Positions 14,169 to 23,120 are shown, counted from the first letter of the stretch. The stretch: DNA of 64,000 nucleotides from Actinokineospora globicatena (GCF_024171945.1 NZ_JAMTCR010000006.1:496001-560000); one strand, 5' to 3'. Notes: a model not told the origin generated them from the letters alone. Numbers and translations: made by a program.

Positions 14169-14690
14169 TCAGCCGGGCGCTCCACCGCGCCGCATGTCGG
14201 CCCCGATCCGCCTCGCCCAGGCGTCGATCGCCCGCCAGTCCCGGTGATCGCCGAAACGGCCGCCCATCGCCCGGAACAGCCGCGCACCCAGCTTGCCGAG
14301 CCCCTCGGCGGTGACCACGCCGGTGAACAACCTGTGCCCCCTGGCGCGCGCGGCGTCGGGCAGGCGTGCGAGGACACCCGCTTCCTCCCGGTGCGCCCAC
14401 CGCCGCATCGGACCGCGGAACGCACCCGGCAGGCCGACGCTGAACAACCACACCGGTCTGCTGGACAGGACCTGGCTCTCCCGCGACAGGAAGGCGGTCG
14501 CACGGGGCAACCACGCGCCGCCGTGCACCGCGCTGCCGAGGACGACCGCGTCGAAGCCGCGGGCGTCCGGCGCCTCGGCGATGTCCGACACCGCCACGTC
14601 GTACCCCTGCTCCCGCAAGGTCTCCGCGATCCGGCGGGCCACACCCCCGGTCGACCCGGCGGCGGTCGCGTACCCGACCAGCACCCTCAT
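14169..14690 (-). CDS. flavodoxin-domain protein (HemG-like)
   Basis: 173-aa flavodoxin-fold protein. The start MRVLVGYATAAGSTGGVA carries the phosphate loop for FMN, and VVLGSAVHGGAWLP is the second flavin loop. The tail GDHRDWRAIDAWARRI parallels DYRDWDEIRAWA in the paralogue at 3705-4259, so the two are related duplicates. Family members such as HemG use FMN and quinones; the actual substrate is unknown. It lies 34 bases after the LiaF-like membrane gene and is probably co-transcribed with it. Confidence 0.85.
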   Translation of the reverse strand: MRVLVGYATAAGSTGGVARRIAETLREQGYDVAVSDIAEAPDARGFDAVVLGSAVHGGAWLPRATAFLSRESQVLSSRPVWLFSVGLPGAFRGPMRRWAHREEAGVLARLPDAARARGHRLFTGVVTAEGLGKLGARLFRAMGGRFGDHRDWRAIDAWARRIGADMRRGGAPG

Positions 14691-14724
14691 CCGGCGCCTC
14701 CCCTCGTCCGATCTGGTTCCCCGC

Positions 14725-15384
14725 TCAGCCGGGTTCGTTGCCCACCCGGATCCCGCCGAAGGCCGCGGTGGCGCGCACGACGAGCACGGGCGCGTCCGGC
14801 GGCAGCGCCGAGTCGGTGGTCTTGTCCTCGCAGCCGCCCATCACCGGGATTCCGGTGATGCGCACGCGCCACCCGTGCGGCACCAGGATGTCCACCCCGC
14901 CGAACAGCGCCAGGGCGTCCACGGTCGCCTCGCGGTCCACGTGCGCCCCGCGCAGGTCCAGGGTGGCGCCACCGAACACGGCGGAGACCTCGGCGTGGGT
15001 CAGGTGCGCGGAGCGGTCGACGGCCCTGCTGCCGCCGAAGACCGCGACCGGCGTGGCGAACCGGTCGTGCGTGGCGACTCGGTGCGTGCTCAACCGGGCC
15101 AGCACCGAGGCGCCCAGGACCACGAACACCGCGGGCCACAGCACACCACCGTGCGCCCAGCCCGCCTGGTCGGCCAGCAGCACGAACCCGAGGACCACGA
15201 CCACGACCGGGCCGACCGACACCCGCCGCTGCACGAGCACGACCACGCCGCCCAAGCCGATGACCGCCACCGGCCACCAGTGGTCGACAACGCCCCCCGC
15301 GTCGAACCAGGCGAACGCGTCGGCCAGCCCCAGCACGCCGACCACCAGCAACACCAGGCCGATCCACAGGCGAACCGCTTTCAC
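14725..15384 (-). CDS. LiaF-like membrane protein
   Basis: 219-aa protein. The N-terminal half has four close hydrophobic helices (RLWIGLVLLVVGVLGLADA, WWPVAVIGLGGVVVLV, GPVVVVVLGFVLLADQ, GVLWPAVFVVLGASVLA). The C-terminal half is a beta-rich domain with repeated FGG turns (AVFGGSRAV, AVFGGATLDLRGA, ALFGGVDILVP, AAFGGIRVGNEPG), the hallmark of the LiaF/YvqF C-terminal family linked to envelope stress sensing. The start is GTG 15384 behind GAGGAGG, 7 bases away. Likely operon with the downstream flavodoxin gene. A DosR-like palindrome lies 199 bases upstream. Confidence 0.85.
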   Translation of the reverse strand: MKAVRLWIGLVLLVVGVLGLADAFAWFDAGGVVDHWWPVAVIGLGGVVVLVQRRVSVGPVVVVVLGFVLLADQAGWAHGGVLWPAVFVVLGASVLARLSTHRVATHDRFATPVAVFGGSRAVDRSAHLTHAEVSAVFGGATLDLRGAHVDREATVDALALFGGVDILVPHGWRVRITGIPVMGGCEDKTTDSALPPDAPVLVVRATAAFGGIRVGNEPG

Positions 15385-15582
15385 GCGCGACCTCCTCGTG
15401 CGGCAAGGGCACCCGGCGGGGATCCGCCGCCGTCGCCGGGCAGTGCGAGCACACCCGACGCTAGGGCGGCACTCGAGCCGGGCAACGCCCGCGGAGGTCC
15501 CGCACCCGCAGGGCCTTCCGCCTCCGACCACCCGTGGCTCCGCGCCCCGGTCACCTGTTCGGACCAGCGCGGCGCGACGGCG

Positions 15583-15596
15583 GGGACCTTGGTCAC
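15583..15596. promoter_or_regulatory. DosR-like palindrome upstream of LiaF-like/flavodoxin operon
   Basis: GGGACCTTGGTCAC is a 14-bp inverted repeat with one mismatch, in the 310-bp gap between the divergent LiaF-like and surface-protein genes. It is almost the reverse complement of the site at 2491-2504. The rest of the gap (15385-15694) shows no gene. Confidence 0.55.
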
Positions 15597-15694
15597 CGGA
15601 CGCGGGATCGTCCGGTCCCTTGGCGGCCCGGCCGCGCGGCGCCACTGTCGACGGGCACAGGTGATCTTGGGAGTGCGGCGGTGGGAGGCTGGCG

Positions 15695-17605
15695 ATGAGC
15701 AGGGGTGGGAAGACCAGCGGCGCGGTGGGAGTGGCGTTGGCGGTCGTGGCGTTGCTCGCGGTGGGCGCCGCGCGGTCGGCGGGGGAGGAGGTGGCGACCC
15801 CGGCGGCGGGGAACCCGACGGCACCGGGCGGTGCCGCGGCGGTGGTCACGGCCGCGGCGACCGCGCCGAGCGGCCCGACCCGCCCGCCGGTGACCACGAC
15901 AGCGGTACCTGCGAGCGCCGCGCCGCCCACCTCGGACACCGCGCCACCGGTCCCGGTGGACGCCCCGACACCCACGTCGGTCGCCGGGCCACCGGTTCCG
16001 GCCGACACCGCACCGGCGTCGCCGGTCACCACCACCGAGCGGCCCGCGCCTGAGCGGGTGCGCCAGGTCGAGGTGCCGGACTTGCGCGTGACGCTGTCGT
16101 TCGCCAAGACCTCCTACGACATCCACGAGTCGGCCGTGATCCGCCTGTCGGTCGTCAACGCGGGCACCGGCACCGCTACCCGCGTCGCGCTGAGCACGTC
16201 CGGGCCGCTCTCCCCGTCCTGGGCGGGCAACCTGTTCCCCGGCGCCGCGCTGGCCCCCGGGCAAGTGGTGACCGACACCGGGACCGTGCCGCTGATCCAG
16301 CTCACCGACGACGGCCCCCTCACGCTGACCGCCACCGTGTCCGCCGACGAGGCCGACGCCGACGAAGCCGACAACACCGCGAGCGCGACAACGCTGGTCA
16401 CCCTGGTCCGCGCGCCGCTGAGCGGGGTCGTCTACGGCGACGCCGACCGCGACTCGACCTTCGAGCCCGGGGAGGAGCTGGTCGGCGTGGCGGTGCGAGC
16501 TGCGGGCGGGACCCCGAACCGGACCTACGAGACCACGTCGGGCGCGGGCGGGGGGTTCACCTTCGACGAGCTGGCCGTCGGGTCCTACTGGGTGAGCGCG
16601 CGGACCTCCACGGGGTGGCGGTTCGCGGGCGTGCCCGCGCGGGTCGCGCCGGGCGGCGACCTGATCATCTCGCTGCCCGGGGTGCGGCCCTTGGCCGAGG
16701 ACCTGTCCGCGACGATGGCCTTCCAGCCCGGGGAGGCCCCCGCCGGGCTGGCCACGCCGCTGGTGGTGACCCTCACCAACCGCGGCCCGGCGCTGACCGG
16801 GCTGGTCGCGCACTGCGACGACTCGGGGACATCCGGAACCCGTTGGGACGCCCTCGGACGCAACGGCGGCGGTGTGACCGTCCCGGAACGGTCCGAGGTG
16901 CGGGTCGAGGTCCTGGTGGGCATCCCGGTCACCGCCCCGGTGGGCGGCGTGTTCACCGTGAGCTGCACCTTCGACAACTTCTACAGCCGTCCCGACGCGG
17001 TCCCGGCGACCGCGTCGGTGCGGGTGCTGCCCGGTGTGGCCGAGCTGTCCGGTTCGGTCTACGCGACGTCGCCGGGGGACCTGTGCCGGATGAGTTCGCA
17101 GTGCATTTACCTGCGGGGAGGCAGCCCGGGCGTGCGGGTGCTCCTGCGCGAGAGGTCGACCGGGCGCGTGGTCGCCCGAACCACCAGCACCACGTGGGGG
17201 ACTTACACCTTCCCACCGCTCCCACCAGGGGACTACCTGATCGATGCCGAGGGCGGGTGGCGCGTCCAGGTGTTCGAGCAGGCCATCCGGCTCGTGGTGG
17301 GGTACAACAGCCTCCGGTTGTGGGTCGTCAGCGCCTCGTACCTGATCACCCCGAGCAGTCCGACCGGCGCGACCGCCGTGTCCTCCACAACGGCGCCCGC
17401 TCCCGCCGCGGCCCGCGCGCCACTGCCGAGCGGTTCGACCGCAGGCCTGGCCCGAACCGGCGCGAGCACCGCGCCCGCCTTGCTGGGCGCGGTGATGGTC
17501 CTGACAGGCGCCTGCCTGATCCGCCTATCGCGCCGCTGCCGCCCACCAACCGGGGGTTGCCCCGCGCGGGAAGGGGTTACCACTCGATGTTGGCGAAGGG
17601 GGTGA
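15695..17605 (+). CDS. cell-wall anchored surface protein with LARTG sortase motif
   Basis: 636-aa secreted protein. A signal peptide (GAVGVALAVVALLAVGAARSA) is followed by a Pro/Thr/Ala-rich stretch to about residue 125, then a CARDB-like domain (VPDLRVTLSFAKTSYDI). An SdrD-B/Cna-B-like domain follows (SGVVYGDADRDSTFEPGEE, then FTFDELAVGSYWVSA), then another Ig-like region, and a second Cna-B-like domain (LSGSVYATSPG, then TYTFPPLPPGDYLIDA). The C-terminus has LARTG, a hydrophobic helix and an Arg-rich tail, the classic wall-sorting signal; LAxTG is the class E sortase motif of high-GC actinobacteria. It is likely displayed on peptidoglycan as an adhesin or stalk. No sortase gene lies nearby. 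It ends inside the convergent serine-protease-like gene. Confidence 0.87.
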   Translation: MSRGGKTSGAVGVALAVVALLAVGAARSAGEEVATPAAGNPTAPGGAAAVVTAAATAPSGPTRPPVTTTAVPASAAPPTSDTAPPVPVDAPTPTSVAGPPVPADTAPASPVTTTERPAPERVRQVEVPDLRVTLSFAKTSYDIHESAVIRLSVVNAGTGTATRVALSTSGPLSPSWAGNLFPGAALAPGQVVTDTGTVPLIQLTDDGPLTLTATVSADEADADEADNTASATTLVTLVRAPLSGVVYGDADRDSTFEPGEELVGVAVRAAGGTPNRTYETTSGAGGGFTFDELAVGSYWVSARTSTGWRFAGVPARVAPGGDLIISLPGVRPLAEDLSATMAFQPGEAPAGLATPLVVTLTNRGPALTGLVAHCDDSGTSGTRWDALGRNGGGVTVPERSEVRVEVLVGIPVTAPVGGVFTVSCTFDNFYSRPDAVPATASVRVLPGVAELSGSVYATSPGDLCRMSSQCIYLRGGSPGVRVLLRERSTGRVVARTTSTTWGTYTFPPLPPGDYLIDAEGGWRVQVFEQAIRLVVGYNSLRLWVVSASYLITPSSPTGATAVSSTTAPAPAAARAPLPSGSTAGLARTGASTAPALLGAVMVLTGACLIRLSRRCRPPTGGCPAREGVTTRCWRRG

Positions 17606-18206
17606 ACCAGCCGACTCGTTTGCCCTCGATGACGGCGAAGCCGCCGTGGAGGCCGTAGCAGAGGGCGCCGTCCTGGAGGGCGGAGAGGACGGGGGCGCCG
17701 CTGTCGCCGACGGTGGTCGGGTGGGTGTAGTCCACTACGACGACGTTGTGGGCGAGTTCGCCGGTGGTGCCGTCGCGGACGTCGGCCTTCTTGTGCAGGA
17801 CCGTTCCGGTGACCGCGCCGCTGTTCGCGCCTTGGAGCACGACGCTCGCGCCGATGTCGGGGAGTCCGGGTTTGTCGAACTTCACCGTGATGGTGGTGTT
17901 GTCGTCGACCCACACCCCGCCCACCTTGGCGGGGATCCCGACCGATCCGCTGACCACCGCCAGGTCCGCGCCGTCAGTGAGCAGGTTGGTCTCCACGACG
18001 CCCGCGGTGACCGCCAACCCCGGCTGCCCGACGAGGTCTCCCGCGTTGCCGACCGCGTGCCCGGCGGTCACGAACGTGAACAGCGGTCCGTCCGCGCTGA
18101 TGACCAACCCCAGCGTCGCCGTCGCGAGCTGGTCGGTTCCCCGCCTGCCCTCGACGCGGATACCGCCGACCAACGGCCGGACCTGCTTGTTCCCCGCTGC
18201 GGGCAT
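17577..18206 (-). CDS. trypsin-fold protein without signal peptide
   Basis: 209-aa protein with an apparent chymotrypsin-like catalytic triad: His in FVTAGHAVG, Asp in DGADLAVV and Ser in VGDSGAPVL. No signal peptide or membrane segment is visible, so it may stay in the cytoplasm or leave by a non-classical route. It starts at ATG 18204-18206 behind GGGAGG; an in-frame ATG seven codons upstream has no ribosome binding site. Its last 29 bases overlap the end of the convergent surface-protein gene. Secreted actinomycete S1 peptidases normally have pre-pro regions, so this minimal form is unusual. Protease activity is inferred from the motifs only. Confidence 0.75.
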   Translation of the reverse strand: MPAAGNKQVRPLVGGIRVEGRRGTDQLATATLGLVISADGPLFTFVTAGHAVGNAGDLVGQPGLAVTAGVVETNLLTDGADLAVVSGSVGIPAKVGGVWVDDNTTITVKFDKPGLPDIGASVVLQGANSGAVTGTVLHKKADVRDGTTGELAHNVVVVDYTHPTTVGDSGAPVLSALQDGALCYGLHGGFAVIEGKRVGWFTPFANIEW

Positions 18207-18354
18207 CTGTTGCCTCCCAAAGACCACGACCTCGACGACCCCGGAGAGTTATCATCCGCGGGCCGGGGAGCACCAGGCGAAAGGGCAAGACGCGCGCCGA
18301 CTCGACGAGTTCGCCCCGGCCCTGTAATGCGCGCCCCCGTGAGCGCGACAACGC

Positions 18355-19206
18355 TCAGAACAGCGTCGCGGGCTCGATGGGGTCAGGCTCGGGCAACGCG
18401 TCCAGGCCGGGCACGAGCGCTCGCACCTCGTCGTGGAATCGGCGGGCGAGCGCAGGGGCGTCGTCGTTGTCGGGGGTGTGCAGGAAGACCGTCGGTGACC
18501 GGCCCTCGCGCAGCCACCCGGCGACCACCTCGGTCCACGGCTGCCACCCCTCGACCGTCTCCGCGACCGAGTCCCGGCCCAGGTACCGGACGACCGGCCG
18601 GTCGGTCAGCGCCCGCGTCCGCCGCGGCAGCCGGGGTTTCTTGGCCCAGGCGTCCTGTTCGGCCTCGCTGGTCGGCGGGCGCTGGAAGAAGACTGTGGTG
18701 TCGAACGGGACCCACTCGGCTTCCGCCCCGGCGAGGACTTCCTCCAGCGCCGACGTCAACGCCGCGTCGGTGAAGAAACTGGGGTGGCGCACCTCGACGG
18801 CGCGCCTGCGGTCGGCGGGGAGTCTGCGCAGGAAGCGCCCGAGGGCGTCGACCTCTGCGGGGCCGAACGAGCCGGGCAACTGGGTCCACAGGACGGCCCG
18901 TTCACCGAGGGGTTCGATCGCGTCCAGGAACGCCCGCATCTCGGTCTCGACACCGACCAACCGGCGCTCGTGCGTGACGACCTTGGGCAGCTTGACCACG
19001 AACCGGAAACCGGGATCGGTCTGCTGCGCCCAGGTCTCGACCGTCTTGCGGGCGGGGGTCGCGTAGAAGGTGGTGTTGCCCTCGACCGCGTTGCACCAGC
19101 CCGCATAGGCCCGCAGCCGCTCCTTCGCGGGTAGCGATGACGGCAGGAACCGCCCGGGCCACGTCTTGTGGGTCCACATCGCACACCCAACATGGAGGCG
19201 CACCAT
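18355..19206 (-). CDS. DUF72 family protein
   Basis: 283-aa protein of the DUF72 TIM-barrel-like family. It begins VRLHVGCAMWTHKTWPGRF and shows the conserved NTTFYATP, FRFVVKLPKVVTHERRL, LWTQLPGSFGP, VEVRHPSFF and the late VFLHTPDNDDAPALA motifs. The length is normal. No biochemical activity is established for the family. It is divergent from the phosphotransferase gene across a 127-bp gap. Confidence 0.9.
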   Translation of the reverse strand: MVRLHVGCAMWTHKTWPGRFLPSSLPAKERLRAYAGWCNAVEGNTTFYATPARKTVETWAQQTDPGFRFVVKLPKVVTHERRLVGVETEMRAFLDAIEPLGERAVLWTQLPGSFGPAEVDALGRFLRRLPADRRRAVEVRHPSFFTDAALTSALEEVLAGAEAEWVPFDTTVFFQRPPTSEAEQDAWAKKPRLPRRTRALTDRPVVRYLGRDSVAETVEGWQPWTEVVAGWLREGRSPTVFLHTPDNDDAPALARRFHDEVRALVPGLDALPEPDPIEPATLF

Positions 19207-19333
19207 TCCGCCGTCAGCTCCCCTCGATCATGGGTGAAGGTATCAGGTACGGCCGAATGCTTCGCTTGCACCGGACCCGCGGACTATCATCGGGACGAGG
19301 CCGCCGGTCAACGTATTCCAATGAGGACAGTGA

Positions 19334-20251
19334 GTGCTCGTGAGCGATATCCCTGATCTCGGCCCGGTGCCCCAGCGGATCACCGTTGGTGTGGAGCAGG
19401 TCGAGCGGCTCTTGGCCGACCAGTTCCCGCAGTGGGCTCCTCTGCCGGTCTTGCCGGTGGCGAAGGGCGGCTGGGACAACGTGACCTTCCGCCTCGGCGA
19501 CGCGATGCTGCTCCGGCTGCCCAGCGCAGGGGAATACGCGTTGGCTGTCGACAAGGAGCACGAGTGGTTGCCGGTGCTGGCCCCGTCGCTTCCTCGTCCG
19601 ATCCCGGTGCCGCTCGCCAAGGGAGAGCCGGGGGAGGGGTATCCGTTCTCCTGGTCGGTCTACGAGTGGATCGAGGGCCAGCCTGCGAGCTTCGAGGCGG
19701 TGGCCGACCAGATGGGGCTCGCGCGGGACTTGGCCGACTTCATCCTGGCGTTGCGGGGCATCGACGCCTCCGCGGGGCCACAACCAGGGATCCACAACTG
19801 GTTCCGGGGTGCGACTCTGCTCACTTTCGACGGCTACGCCCGTCGTGCGCTGGCTGACCTGCGCGGTCGCATCGATGACGAGCTGGCTGTGGAGATCTGG
19901 GAGCACGCGGTCGAATCGCGCTGGGACGGCGTCGACACCTGGTTCCACGGCGACCTCGCGGAGGGCAACCTGCTGCTGGACAACGGCACCCTCCACGCCA
20001 TCATCGACTTCGGCACCTGCGGGGTCGGAGACCCCGCGTGCGACCTGGCGATCGCCTGGACCCTGCTGACCCCCGAGAGCCGCGCGGCCTTCCGAGATCA
20101 CCTGGCCACCGACGACACCCAGTGGTCCCGCGGCCGCGGCTGGGCACTGTGGAAAACACTGGTGTCCTACGCCAACACCACGGACGACACGACAGCCGCG
20201 AACTCCCGCCGAGTACTCAACGAGATCCTGACCGACTACACCGCCCGCTGA
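19334..20251 (+). CDS. aminoglycoside phosphotransferase-family kinase
   Basis: 305-aa APH-fold kinase. The nucleotide site includes GGWDNVTFRLGDAMLLRLP with the ATP-contacting lysine region nearby. The catalytic Brenner loop is WFHGDLAEGNLLL and the metal-binding DFG equivalent is IIDFGTCGVGDPACDL. Such proteins phosphorylate aminoglycosides, other antibiotics or small metabolites; the acceptor is unknown here. GTG 19334 has GAGG seven bases upstream; GTG 19340 is an alternative. It stands alone, with no resistance genes around it, so an antibiotic role is not implied. Confidence 0.85.
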   Translation: MLVSDIPDLGPVPQRITVGVEQVERLLADQFPQWAPLPVLPVAKGGWDNVTFRLGDAMLLRLPSAGEYALAVDKEHEWLPVLAPSLPRPIPVPLAKGEPGEGYPFSWSVYEWIEGQPASFEAVADQMGLARDLADFILALRGIDASAGPQPGIHNWFRGATLLTFDGYARRALADLRGRIDDELAVEIWEHAVESRWDGVDTWFHGDLAEGNLLLDNGTLHAIIDFGTCGVGDPACDLAIAWTLLTPESRAAFRDHLATDDTQWSRGRGWALWKTLVSYANTTDDTTAANSRRVLNEILTDYTAR

Positions 20252-20455
20252 CCGGCCGCCAGACTTGAGTACCGCTCAGGAACGGTGTTGGCCGGGCACC
20301 GGTGCGGGCTCCCGCAGTCGCCTTGCGAGCGGAACCGCAGTGTGGATGATCACCGTTCGCGCAGGGCGACTGCCGCAGGGGCGTTGATCGTTCAGCCGAC
20401 CCTGGCCCCGCCACTCCGCGACCTGAGCCCGTCGATCACGCGGCCACATAGACGG

Positions 20456-20484
20456 GACCGTCCCGCGGGTGTCGCGGGACGGTC
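20456..20484 (-). terminator. terminator of the two-component operon
   Basis: Perfect 12-bp stem GACCGTCCCGCG / CGCGGGACGGTC with loop GGTGT, 37 bases downstream of the minus-strand stop at 20521. Confidence 0.7.
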
Positions 20485-20486
20485 TC

Positions 20487-20515
20487 GGGGCGGGGGCGGG
20501 GGCGGGGGCGGGGGT
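20487..20515. repeat. GGGGGC short tandem repeat
   Basis: Five near-perfect units of GGGGGC directly next to the terminator hairpin. G-runs of this kind could form a quadruplex on the plus strand. A simple-sequence tract, with no coding value seen in the 20252-20520 gap. Confidence 0.8.
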
Positions 20516-20520
20516 GGCGG

Positions 20521-21117
20521 TCAGAGTCGTGGGCGGTCGCGGAATGCTCGGATGTAGGCGGTGCTGACCAGCAGGAGTAGGAGGGTGTAGCCGGTGCCCA
20601 TGGCGTAGACCAGGGGGCCGGTGCGGACGTAGGTCACCACCAGGTGTGTCGTGTACAGGCCCACCAAGAGCCAGGGGACCACGTAGACCAAGGCGATGAT
20701 GATCCGGTAGGGCCATGGCGCCAGTGTGGGGTTCACGATGTACTCGCCTGCCTTCGAGCCGACCCGGTTCCGCTTCCTCGGGTCCAGGCCGGTGTGGCTG
20801 AACAGGGCCTCCTCGACGATGAGGGCCGAGGATCCGCGCCTGCCGGTGAGGGCGACGAGCACGGTGCTGTAGAGCATGCCGACCCACAGCGGGATGGGGA
20901 CGAGGCCTGCCGCCGCGCGGGGCAGTTGTGGCACCTTGTCGAGGAAGGCGACGGAGGCGGCCGCGTAGGCCAGGACGGCGCCGAGCAGGGCGATGTTGGT
21001 GTTGAGGAGCGAGACGTTCTCCGACCGCTCCGCCTGGTACATCGAGCCGAGGGCGGCGACCTCGATGGTGGCGCCCGCCTGGCCGCTGGGCACGGAGGTG
21101 TTGTGATGTCTCTTCAT
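20521..21117 (-). CDS. four-helix membrane protein of unknown family
   Basis: 198-aa protein I do not recognise. About 30 polar residues are followed by a helix pair (NIALLGAVLAYAAASVAFL and VPIPLWVGMLYSTVLVAL). A cytoplasmic-looking basic loop with DPRKRNRVGSKAGEYI follows, then a second pair (IIIALVYVVPWLLVGLYTT and YAMGTGYTLLLLLVSTAYI). It starts 9 bases after the histidine kinase stop and is surely the third gene of that operon. An accessory or output role for the two-component system is an inference from position. Confidence 0.75.
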   Translation of the reverse strand: MKRHHNTSVPSGQAGATIEVAALGSMYQAERSENVSLLNTNIALLGAVLAYAAASVAFLDKVPQLPRAAAGLVPIPLWVGMLYSTVLVALTGRRGSSALIVEEALFSHTGLDPRKRNRVGSKAGEYIVNPTLAPWPYRIIIALVYVVPWLLVGLYTTHLVVTYVRTGPLVYAMGTGYTLLLLLVSTAYIRAFRDRPRL

Positions 21118-21126
21118 GGCTCTCCT

Positions 21127-22278
21127 TCAGGCGGATGGGTTGGCAGGCAAGAGGATCTCGACGACCGTGCCTCGGCCGGGGCCGCTGTCGATGGTCAACG
21201 CCGCCCCGACCTCGGCCAGCCGGGTGGTCATGGAGCGGCGCGGCCCGGTGTCGTCCGCGACAGTGGCCGGGTCGAAGCCGGACCCGTGGTCGGTGATGGT
21301 CACGGTCACCTCGCCGTCCGGTTCGCCGGTGGCCACGACCCAGGCGCGTGTGGTGCCCGCGTGCTTGGCCACGTTGTTCAGTGCCTCGGTGACCGCCGCC
21401 GCGATGGCATTGACCACAGTGGACGCCATCGTGCTAGGCAGTCCATCGGAGCTGTAGTGCACCTCCAGGCCATGTGCGCCTTGGAGGTAGGTGACCTCGG
21501 TCAGTCTTGAGTCCAATGTGGTCCCCTCGACACCGGGGCCGCCGTCGACCAGCACGCGCAGGAACCTGGCCTCGCGCGCACACTTGGCGCGGACCGCCTC
21601 CGGTAGGGCCGGGTGGCTGGCCAACAGCGCCAGCGTGTTGAGGACGTTGTCGTGCAGCACCTCGTACTGGCGGACCCGTTCCTCGGCCCGGGCCGTGGCC
21701 TCACGGGCCCGTAGCGCGCCCTCCGCTTCGGTGTCCGCCTGCCGGGCGGTGCCGAGCAGCTTGGCCGCGACCAGTCCGCCCGCGAAGGTGAACACCACCA
21801 ACTGGCCGGTGACGCCGAGCAGCGTGCCCGCCTGGGCGACGCCGTCGCCGCGCAGTCCGGTCGCCAGGTACATCCCGCCCAGCGCCACCGCGGCACCCGC
21901 GCCCCACCGGTATCCGCCGTAGACGTGGGCCAGGACGGCCACGCCGGTCGCGGGGGCTGGTGTCCAGTTCTGCCAGGTCGCCACGGCCTCGGCCGGGAGG
22001 ACGAAACCGACGAAGGCCTCCGCGGCCGTCATCACCGCGATCGCGGCGGCGATCGGGACCCAACCGACCTCCGGGCGCCGCATGACCCAGCGCAGGAGTC
22101 CCGCCGCCCAAACCAAGTACATCAGGTAGGACACGACCACGGGCATCGGTGCCAGCGACGACTCCGAACCCGACCACAGCAGCAACACGCCCCACGGCAC
22201 GGCCTGCGCGATCCACAGCAGTGCGAGCGCCCGCGTGAGCCAGGTCCGGACTTGTTCTTCCACTCCACCCTTGCGCAT
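21127..22278 (-). CDS. sensor histidine kinase with degenerate H-box, NarL-system type
   Basis: 383-aa kinase. Six or more hydrophobic segments fill residues 10-175 (MASE-like input region), followed by a coiled linker rich in Arg/Glu. The likely phosphoacceptor is YEVLHDNVLNTLALL, shorter than the usual HisKA_3 motif. The HATPase_c domain has VTEALNNVAKHAG, ITDHGSGFDP and GPGRGTVVEILLP. The ligand is unknown; the input is within or just outside the membrane. The gene follows the regulator by 55 bases and is followed at once by the four-helix membrane protein. Confidence 0.87.
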   Translation of the reverse strand: MRKGGVEEQVRTWLTRALALLWIAQAVPWGVLLLWSGSESSLAPMPVVVSYLMYLVWAAGLLRWVMRRPEVGWVPIAAAIAVMTAAEAFVGFVLPAEAVATWQNWTPAPATGVAVLAHVYGGYRWGAGAAVALGGMYLATGLRGDGVAQAGTLLGVTGQLVVFTFAGGLVAAKLLGTARQADTEAEGALRAREATARAEERVRQYEVLHDNVLNTLALLASHPALPEAVRAKCAREARFLRVLVDGGPGVEGTTLDSRLTEVTYLQGAHGLEVHYSSDGLPSTMASTVVNAIAAAVTEALNNVAKHAGTTRAWVVATGEPDGEVTVTITDHGSGFDPATVADDTGPRRSMTTRLAEVGAALTIDSGPGRGTVVEILLPANPSA

Positions 22279-22333
22279 GCGGGAAACGATGCCCGATCGA
22301 GCGCTGTCGCCGTGACGGGTGTTTCACCCCCAC

Positions 22334-22990
22334 CTACAGGTCGGCGCCGTCCTCACGCAGGCGGTCGCGCAGCTGCGCGGCGGTGCTGTAGGGCCGGTCC
22401 GCGTCCTGGTACTTGCGCTTGACCCGCTCCAGGTAACCCTCGACGGTCTTGGTCGTCACGGTCATCCGCTCCGCGATCTCCTTCACGCGCAGGCCCCGAC
22501 CACGCAGCAGCGCCGCCTCCACCTGGCGCTCGGACAGCAGCGGGCTGCCGGGACCGCGATCGCGGCTGATCGCGAACGCCAGTTCCTGGCCGAGCACGTA
22601 GCGGTTCGCGGCGATGTCGGCGACCGCCCGGACCAGGCTGTCCAGGTCGCCCTTGGCGTGGTAGTCGATCGCCCCCGCGCGGATGGCGTCGAGCTTGACG
22701 TCGCGACTGGTGTGCGCGGAGAGCAGCAACACCGCCGTCCCGTGCTGGACGAGGCGGGAGATGTTGTCGACGAACCTGGTGCCGTCGTCGAGCCGCAGGT
22801 CGAGCAGCACGAGGTCGTCGGCGGGATCGAGCGCCAGGTACTCGGTCACCGTGGCGGCCCTGTGCTCGACGCGCATCCCCGGTGCGTTGGCCGCGAACCA
22901 GCCCGCGGTGGTCTCCAGCAGCATCCGGTCGTTGTCGATGAGCCCGAGGCGGATGATCCCGTCGCTCGCCTGCTCGGGTTCCGTGATCAT
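22334..22990 (-). CDS. LuxR-family response regulator
   Basis: 218-aa regulator, first gene of a three-gene operon. The receiver has the acidic pair in GLIDNDRMLLE, the phosphoacceptor Asp in LVLLDLRLDDG and the lysine in DYHAKGDLDS. The C-terminal helix-turn-helix is LRVKEIAERMTVTTKTVEGY followed by LERVKRKYQ. The DNA-binding tail has a longer last segment (DRPYSTAAQLRDRL) than NarL. The start is ATG 22988-22990; upstream in-frame ATG codons would add sequence with no family character. It pairs with the kinase downstream. Targets are unknown. Confidence 0.88.
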   Translation of the reverse strand: MITEPEQASDGIIRLGLIDNDRMLLETTAGWFAANAPGMRVEHRAATVTEYLALDPADDLVLLDLRLDDGTRFVDNISRLVQHGTAVLLLSAHTSRDVKLDAIRAGAIDYHAKGDLDSLVRAVADIAANRYVLGQELAFAISRDRGPGSPLLSERQVEAALLRGRGLRVKEIAERMTVTTKTVEGYLERVKRKYQDADRPYSTAAQLRDRLREDGADL

Positions 22991-23120
22991 CCCGTACTTA
23001 TACCGCGCGCAGCCCTGGGACGCGGTTGTTATGTCGCGGCACAGCCGAAGCCCACCGTGGTCGTGATCCACCCACCTCGCAGCCGCGCTTGCGGGTCGTG
23101 CTCCGAGTCTCGCCGCTCGA

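Noticed and set aside
20487..20515. Short regular G-rich repeats considered as a CRISPR-like array
   Set aside because: Units are 6 bases with no spacers. It is a simple tandem repeat, and no CRISPR array or cas gene is present in the window.
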